Source of the DNA: Streptomyces humi
GTDB lineage: Bacteria > Actinomycetota > Actinomycetes > Streptomycetales > Streptomycetaceae
Direction of reading: 5' to 3'
Length of the DNA stretch: 64,000 bases
NCBI RefSeq assembly: GCF_001005085.2
Contig: NZ_LBMU02000027.1
Location: 186,001-250,000 of the forward strand
Numbering within the stretch: the stretch's first letter is position 1; each line of letters begins with the position of its first letter. The position numbers were made by a program, and so were the translations under genes. This document shows, piece by piece, positions 61,621 through 64,000 of this stretch. The notes beneath the pieces are model-generated. The model was not told the DNA's origin. It did no database searches and worked only from the letters and a program-made list of their open reading frames with translations.

Positions 61621-62036
61621 GTCCCCGCTCCCGCCCCCTCCTGAAGAGCGTCACCACCACCCCGGCCAGCCCGCAGGCCGCGCGACTGGCCGAACCGACG
61701 GCGGCCGTGGGCGAGCCGGAAGGCGCCGCCCGTAAGGGCGCCCGAACTGCTCTTCTCCCTGACCCGCAGACGGGTCCTTCGGCGGATCCGACGCCGGAAC
61801 GGCCCAGCATCCGGATCTACGCGCCGCCGGTCTACCGCCACCCCTACGACGGCGCCCGCTGGTCCAAGCGCTACGCCGACACCCCTACCGCTGCCTGTGC
61901 CTGCGCGTGCGGGCTCACCGCCACCGCGACCGGGGCCGCCGACGTCGCCGCGCTGATCGCCGACTACGAGTACCACCGGGCCAAGGAATGCACCGGGGCC
62001 GCCGCCTCGCTCACCGAAGGGAGGGCCGCCGCATGA
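61617..62036 (+). CDS. Small Cys-containing accessory protein of the replication operon
   Basis: 139 residues: a disordered, Pro/Ala-rich N-terminal half and a C-terminal part with IYAPPVYRHPYDGARWSKRY and CACACGLTATATG, a possible metal knuckle with the later AKEC. ATGA overlaps on both sides place it firmly between the Prim-Pol and DUF3631 genes. Probably DNA-binding; unrecognised. Confidence 0.78.
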   Translation: MSPRSRPLLKSVTTTPASPQAARLAEPTAAVGEPEGAARKGARTALLPDPQTGPSADPTPERPSIRIYAPPVYRHPYDGARWSKRYADTPTAACACACGLTATATGAADVAALIADYEYHRAKECTGAAASLTEGRAAA

Positions 62037-63178
62037 CCCCCACCATTGACGGGGCCACGCTGCTCAACGAGGTGGAAGCCTTCCACCGCCGGTTCAACGT
62101 CTTCCCCACCGAAGCCGCCTACGTCGCCGTCGCCCTGTGGGACGCGCACGCCCACCTGCTCGACTGCTTCGACTCCACCCCCCGCCTGGCCTTCCTCTCC
62201 CCGGAACCGGGGTCCGGGAAGTCCCGCGCGCTGGAGATCGTGGAAACCCTCGTGCCCGCCCCGATGACGGCGGTCAACGCCTCCGCCGCCGCCCTGTTCC
62301 GCTCCGTGTCCAACCCCGCCGGCCGCCCGACGATCCTGTTCGATGAGATCGACACCGTATTCGGGCCGAAAGCTGGGGAGAACGAGGAACTGCGGGGGTT
62401 CCTGAACGCAGGGCACCGCCGCACCGGGGTCACCTACCGGTGTATCGGTGACGGCGGGAACCAGACCGTTCAGGCCTTCCCCTCGTACTGCGCGGTCGCC
62501 GTCGCCGGACTCGGCTCGCTCCCGGACACGATCATGACCCGGTCGGTCATCATCCGGATGCGCCGGCGGGCCCGCAACGAACGCGTCGAGTCCTTCCGGG
62601 CACGCGTTCACGAGGCGGAAGGGCACAAGCTGCGCGACCGGCTCGCCCAGTGGGCCGAGCACGCGCGGGGGTTCGTGATGGGCGCCTGGCCCGACATGCC
62701 CGACGGGGTCACCGACCGCCCCGCGGACGTATGGGAACCCCTGCTCGCCATCGCGGACGCGGTCGGCGGCGACTGGCCGGAGCGGGCCCGCGCCGCGTGC
62801 GTGACGCTGGTGACCGCGTCCAAGGCCAACGACAAAGGCAGCCTCGGTATCCGGCTGCTCGCCGACCTGCGCGACCACGTCATGACCGGCATCGACCGGC
62901 TCCCGACCGTGGCCATCCTGGACCGGCTCAACGCCCTGGACGACGCGCCCTGGGCCGATCTGCACGGCAAGCCGCTCGACAACCGCCGCCTGTCGCGGAT
63001 GCTCGCCGAGTACATGACGGCGGACAACGAGCCGATCGCCTCCCGCAACATCAAGACCGCCGGGAGCGTGCTGAAGGGCTACTACGCCGCCGATCTGTGG
63101 GACGCGTGGGCCCGCTACTGCCCCCCACCCCCGGAAAGTCCGCTACCTCCGCTACCCGGCACCGAAAACGTGGCCTGA
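62033..63178 (+). CDS. DUF3631 P-loop ATPase, candidate replicative helicase/loader
   Basis: 381 residues. Walker A LSPEPGSGKSRALEIVE near residue 60, Walker B ILFDEIDTVF near 102 and a sensor region VAGLGSLPDTIMTRSVIIRM, followed by the DUF3631 C-terminal domain (about 220-360). In mobile elements the DUF3631 ATPase accompanies Prim-Pol proteins and is thought to unwind or load at the origin. Two CCGCTACC boxes of the following cluster lie inside its last codons. Confidence 0.85.
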   Translation: MTPTIDGATLLNEVEAFHRRFNVFPTEAAYVAVALWDAHAHLLDCFDSTPRLAFLSPEPGSGKSRALEIVETLVPAPMTAVNASAAALFRSVSNPAGRPTILFDEIDTVFGPKAGENEELRGFLNAGHRRTGVTYRCIGDGGNQTVQAFPSYCAVAVAGLGSLPDTIMTRSVIIRMRRRARNERVESFRARVHEAEGHKLRDRLAQWAEHARGFVMGAWPDMPDGVTDRPADVWEPLLAIADAVGGDWPERARAACVTLVTASKANDKGSLGIRLLADLRDHVMTGIDRLPTVAILDRLNALDDAPWADLHGKPLDNRRLSRMLAEYMTADNEPIASRNIKTAGSVLKGYYAADLWDAWARYCPPPPESPLPPLPGTENVA

Positions 63179-63304
63179 CCAGCGCCAACACGGTAGCGGC
63201 AACCACCCCGAGTTGCCGCTACCGTCCCGCTACCCATCCGCTACCGCTACCCCTTCCCGCTACCCCGAACAGGCCCCTGACCTGCGCGGTAGCGGCGGTA
63301 GCGG
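63140..63304. repeat. CCGCTACC iteron cluster, candidate origin or Int/Xis site
   Basis: Ten exact copies of CCGCTACC/GGTAGCGG in 165 bp: CCGCTACC at 63140, 63149, 63216, 63227, 63238, 63244 and 63257; GGTAGCGG at 63192, 63288 and 63297. Two are in the end of the DUF3631 gene; the rest fill the 179-bp gap before xis. Spacing of 6-13 bp and both orientations resemble replication iterons. Confidence 0.8.
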
Positions 63305-63357
63305 AAGTAGCGCCCCTCAGAGAGCCCCCTCCCAGAGCGCCCGAGGAGTACGCCCCG

Positions 63358-63558
63358 ATGAGTACCCCTACACTCGCCCACACCCAGTTGCTGTACACCC
63401 CGGAGGAAGCAGCCAAGCTTCTCCGCTTCGGCCGCTCCACCGTCTACGAGCTGATGGCCACCGGCGACCTCAAGTACGTCAAGCGCGGACGCTCCCGCCG
63501 TATCCGTTGGGACGTCCTCGAGGCCTACGCGAACAGCCTCGAACTGCTCCCCAACTGA
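63358..63558 (+). CDS. xis: Excisionase, MerR-type helix-turn-helix
   Basis: 66 residues, one winged helix: YTPEEAAKLLRFGRSTVYEL, then GDLKYVKRGRSRRIRWDVLEAY with the basic wing. This is the standard AICE/phage recombination directionality factor that bends attachment DNA to favour excision by the integrase. GAGGAG upstream of the ATG. It lies just before int, as in pSAM2. Confidence 0.92.
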   Translation: MSTPTLAHTQLLYTPEEAAKLLRFGRSTVYELMATGDLKYVKRGRSRRIRWDVLEAYANSLELLPN

Positions 63559-63571
63559 CCAGGCCCACCCC

Positions 63572-63606
63572 GAAGCCGCCCCGGACACCTGCTCCGGGGC
63601 GGCTTC
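63572..63606 (+). terminator. Hairpin between xis and int
   Basis: Perfect 13-bp arms GAAGCCGCCCCGG and CCGGGGCGGCTTC with a 9-nt loop, 13 bases after the xis stop and 17 before the int start. It may limit read-through into int. Confidence 0.8.
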
Positions 63607-63622
63607 CCGCATGGAGGAGTGC

Positions 63623-64000
63623 ATGAGCACCCGCAAGCCGAACATGGAGTCGTCCATCTACCTGGGCAGCGACGGCTGGTGGCACGGCCGCGTGACCATG
63701 GGCGTCAAGGACGACGGCAGCCCCGACCGGCGCCACCGCCGCGCCCGAACCGAAACCGAGGTCAAGCGCAAGGTCCGCGACCTGGAAGACCTGCGCGACA
63801 AGGGACGCGCGCCCAAGGCCGGCCGCAAGCCGACCGTCGAGCAGTGGATGACCACCTACCTCACCGACATCGCGTCCCTGAAGCTCAAGCCGCGCTCCCT
63901 GGACGACTACTGGTCCAAGACCAGGAACGACATCGTGCCCGGCGTCGGAAAGCACCGCATCGACAAGCTCCAGCCCGAACACCTGGAGCGGATGTATCGC
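63623..64000 (+). CDS. int: Tyrosine recombinase/integrase, N-terminal part
   Basis: 126 codons to the window edge; the catalytic domain lies outside. Seen: the N-terminal arm-type DNA-binding domain (SSIYLGSDGWWHGRVTMGVK and KRKVRDLEDLRDKG, about 10-65) and the start of the core-binding SAM-like domain (PTVEQWMTTYLTDI, RSLDDYWSKTRNDIVPGVG). GGAGGAG precedes ATG 63623. It integrates the element at the tRNA-Thr gene whose 3' copy is at 47773. Confidence 0.92.
   Translation, partial: MSTRKPNMESSIYLGSDGWWHGRVTMGVKDDGSPDRRHRRARTETEVKRKVRDLEDLRDKGRAPKAGRKPTVEQWMTTYLTDIASLKLKPRSLDDYWSKTRNDIVPGVGKHRIDKLQPEHLERMYR

Larger units (their letters stand above)
47773..64000. mobile_element. Actinomycete integrative and conjugative element (AICE), right end outside the window
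   Basis: Bounded on the left by the tRNA-Thr attachment remnant and running past 64000. Contents match the pSAM2/SLP1 class: GntR regulator, Nudix (Pif-like), Spd-like membrane proteins, an FtsK-type TraB (double-stranded DNA transfer), Prim-Pol replication protein, excisionase and tyrosine integrase. Cargo at the left is a TIR/macro defence pair with clearly lower GC. No relaxase or type IV secretion genes are seen, as expected for AICEs. Confidence 0.92.

Noticed and set aside
63140..63304. CRISPR array
   Set aside because: The repeated unit is only 8 bp, occurs in both orientations and has irregular 6-60 bp spacing; no cas genes are present.

Overview
The window is high-GC actinobacterial DNA, almost certainly a Streptomyces chromosome. 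The evidence is the codon use, GTG starts and ATGA overlaps, CdgB, the nagK-nagA pair with DasR-type sites, HTH/DUF397/ATPase modules and an integrated Streptomyces-type conjugative element. From memory, the order groEL2 - csp - MoaD-like - threonine-synthase-like - gpgS - otsA/otsB - nagKA - pfkB - cdgB - flavin reductase - arfB - terD follows the S. coelicolor SCO427x-429x region.

Left part (1-29 kb) is mostly core chromosome: a carboxylesterase cut by the window edge, an old-yellow-enzyme reductase, groEL under two tandem CIRCE operators, a cold-shock protein, and a two-gene unit (PLP enzyme of the threonine synthase family plus a MoaD/CysO-like sulfur carrier) behind a SAM-I riboswitch. 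That unit is better read as the MetM/MetO homocysteine route than as threonine synthesis. Then come glucosyl-3-phosphoglycerate synthase, trehalose synthesis (otsA, otsB), the GlcNAc block (binding protein, ROK kinase, nagA, PfkB kinase) with two DasR-like sites, the diguanylate cyclase CdgB, small housekeeping genes and a whiJ-like regulator module.

Middle part (29-47.7 kb) is more accessory: a 1763-residue repetitive protein with an N-terminal AGN motif resembling cargo of contractile injection systems, a pentapeptide-repeat protein, an MFS exporter behind a 9-bp tandem array, a rhomboid-like protein, an FAD oxidoreductase, and a five-gene myo-inositol catabolic operon (iolC, aldolase, iolB, iolD, mmsA) with a palindromic promoter and a convergent winged-helix regulator. 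A STAS-ANTAR protein, a DUF3040 protein and the wreck of a topoisomerase IB gene close this part.

Right part (47.77 kb to the end) is an actinomycete integrative and conjugative element (AICE). Its left end is a 42-nt duplicate of the 3' part of a tRNA-Thr(TGU) gene; excisionase and integrase lie at the right, and the other junction is beyond the window. Next to the left junction is a low-GC two-gene cargo, a TIR protein and a two-TM macro-domain protein, matching type II Thoeris anti-phage defence. Then follow the regulatory/immunity genes (GntR-like, HD, Nudix, HTH-PLD), a long transfer operon from one strong palindromic promoter (small membrane proteins including a PycTM-like one, an Spd-like protein, a GGDEF diguanylate cyclase, a zinc-knuckle protein, TraB) and a replication block (MazG-like, C5 methyltransferase, Prim-Pol, DUF3631 ATPase). 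Two unannotated repeat clusters stand out: eight CAGGGAG boxes just after traB (candidate clt) and ten CCGCTACC boxes between the DUF3631 gene and xis (candidate origin or Int/Xis region). A four-copy 60-bp chromosomal repeat occurs in the left and middle parts, one copy translated in frame inside NagA.
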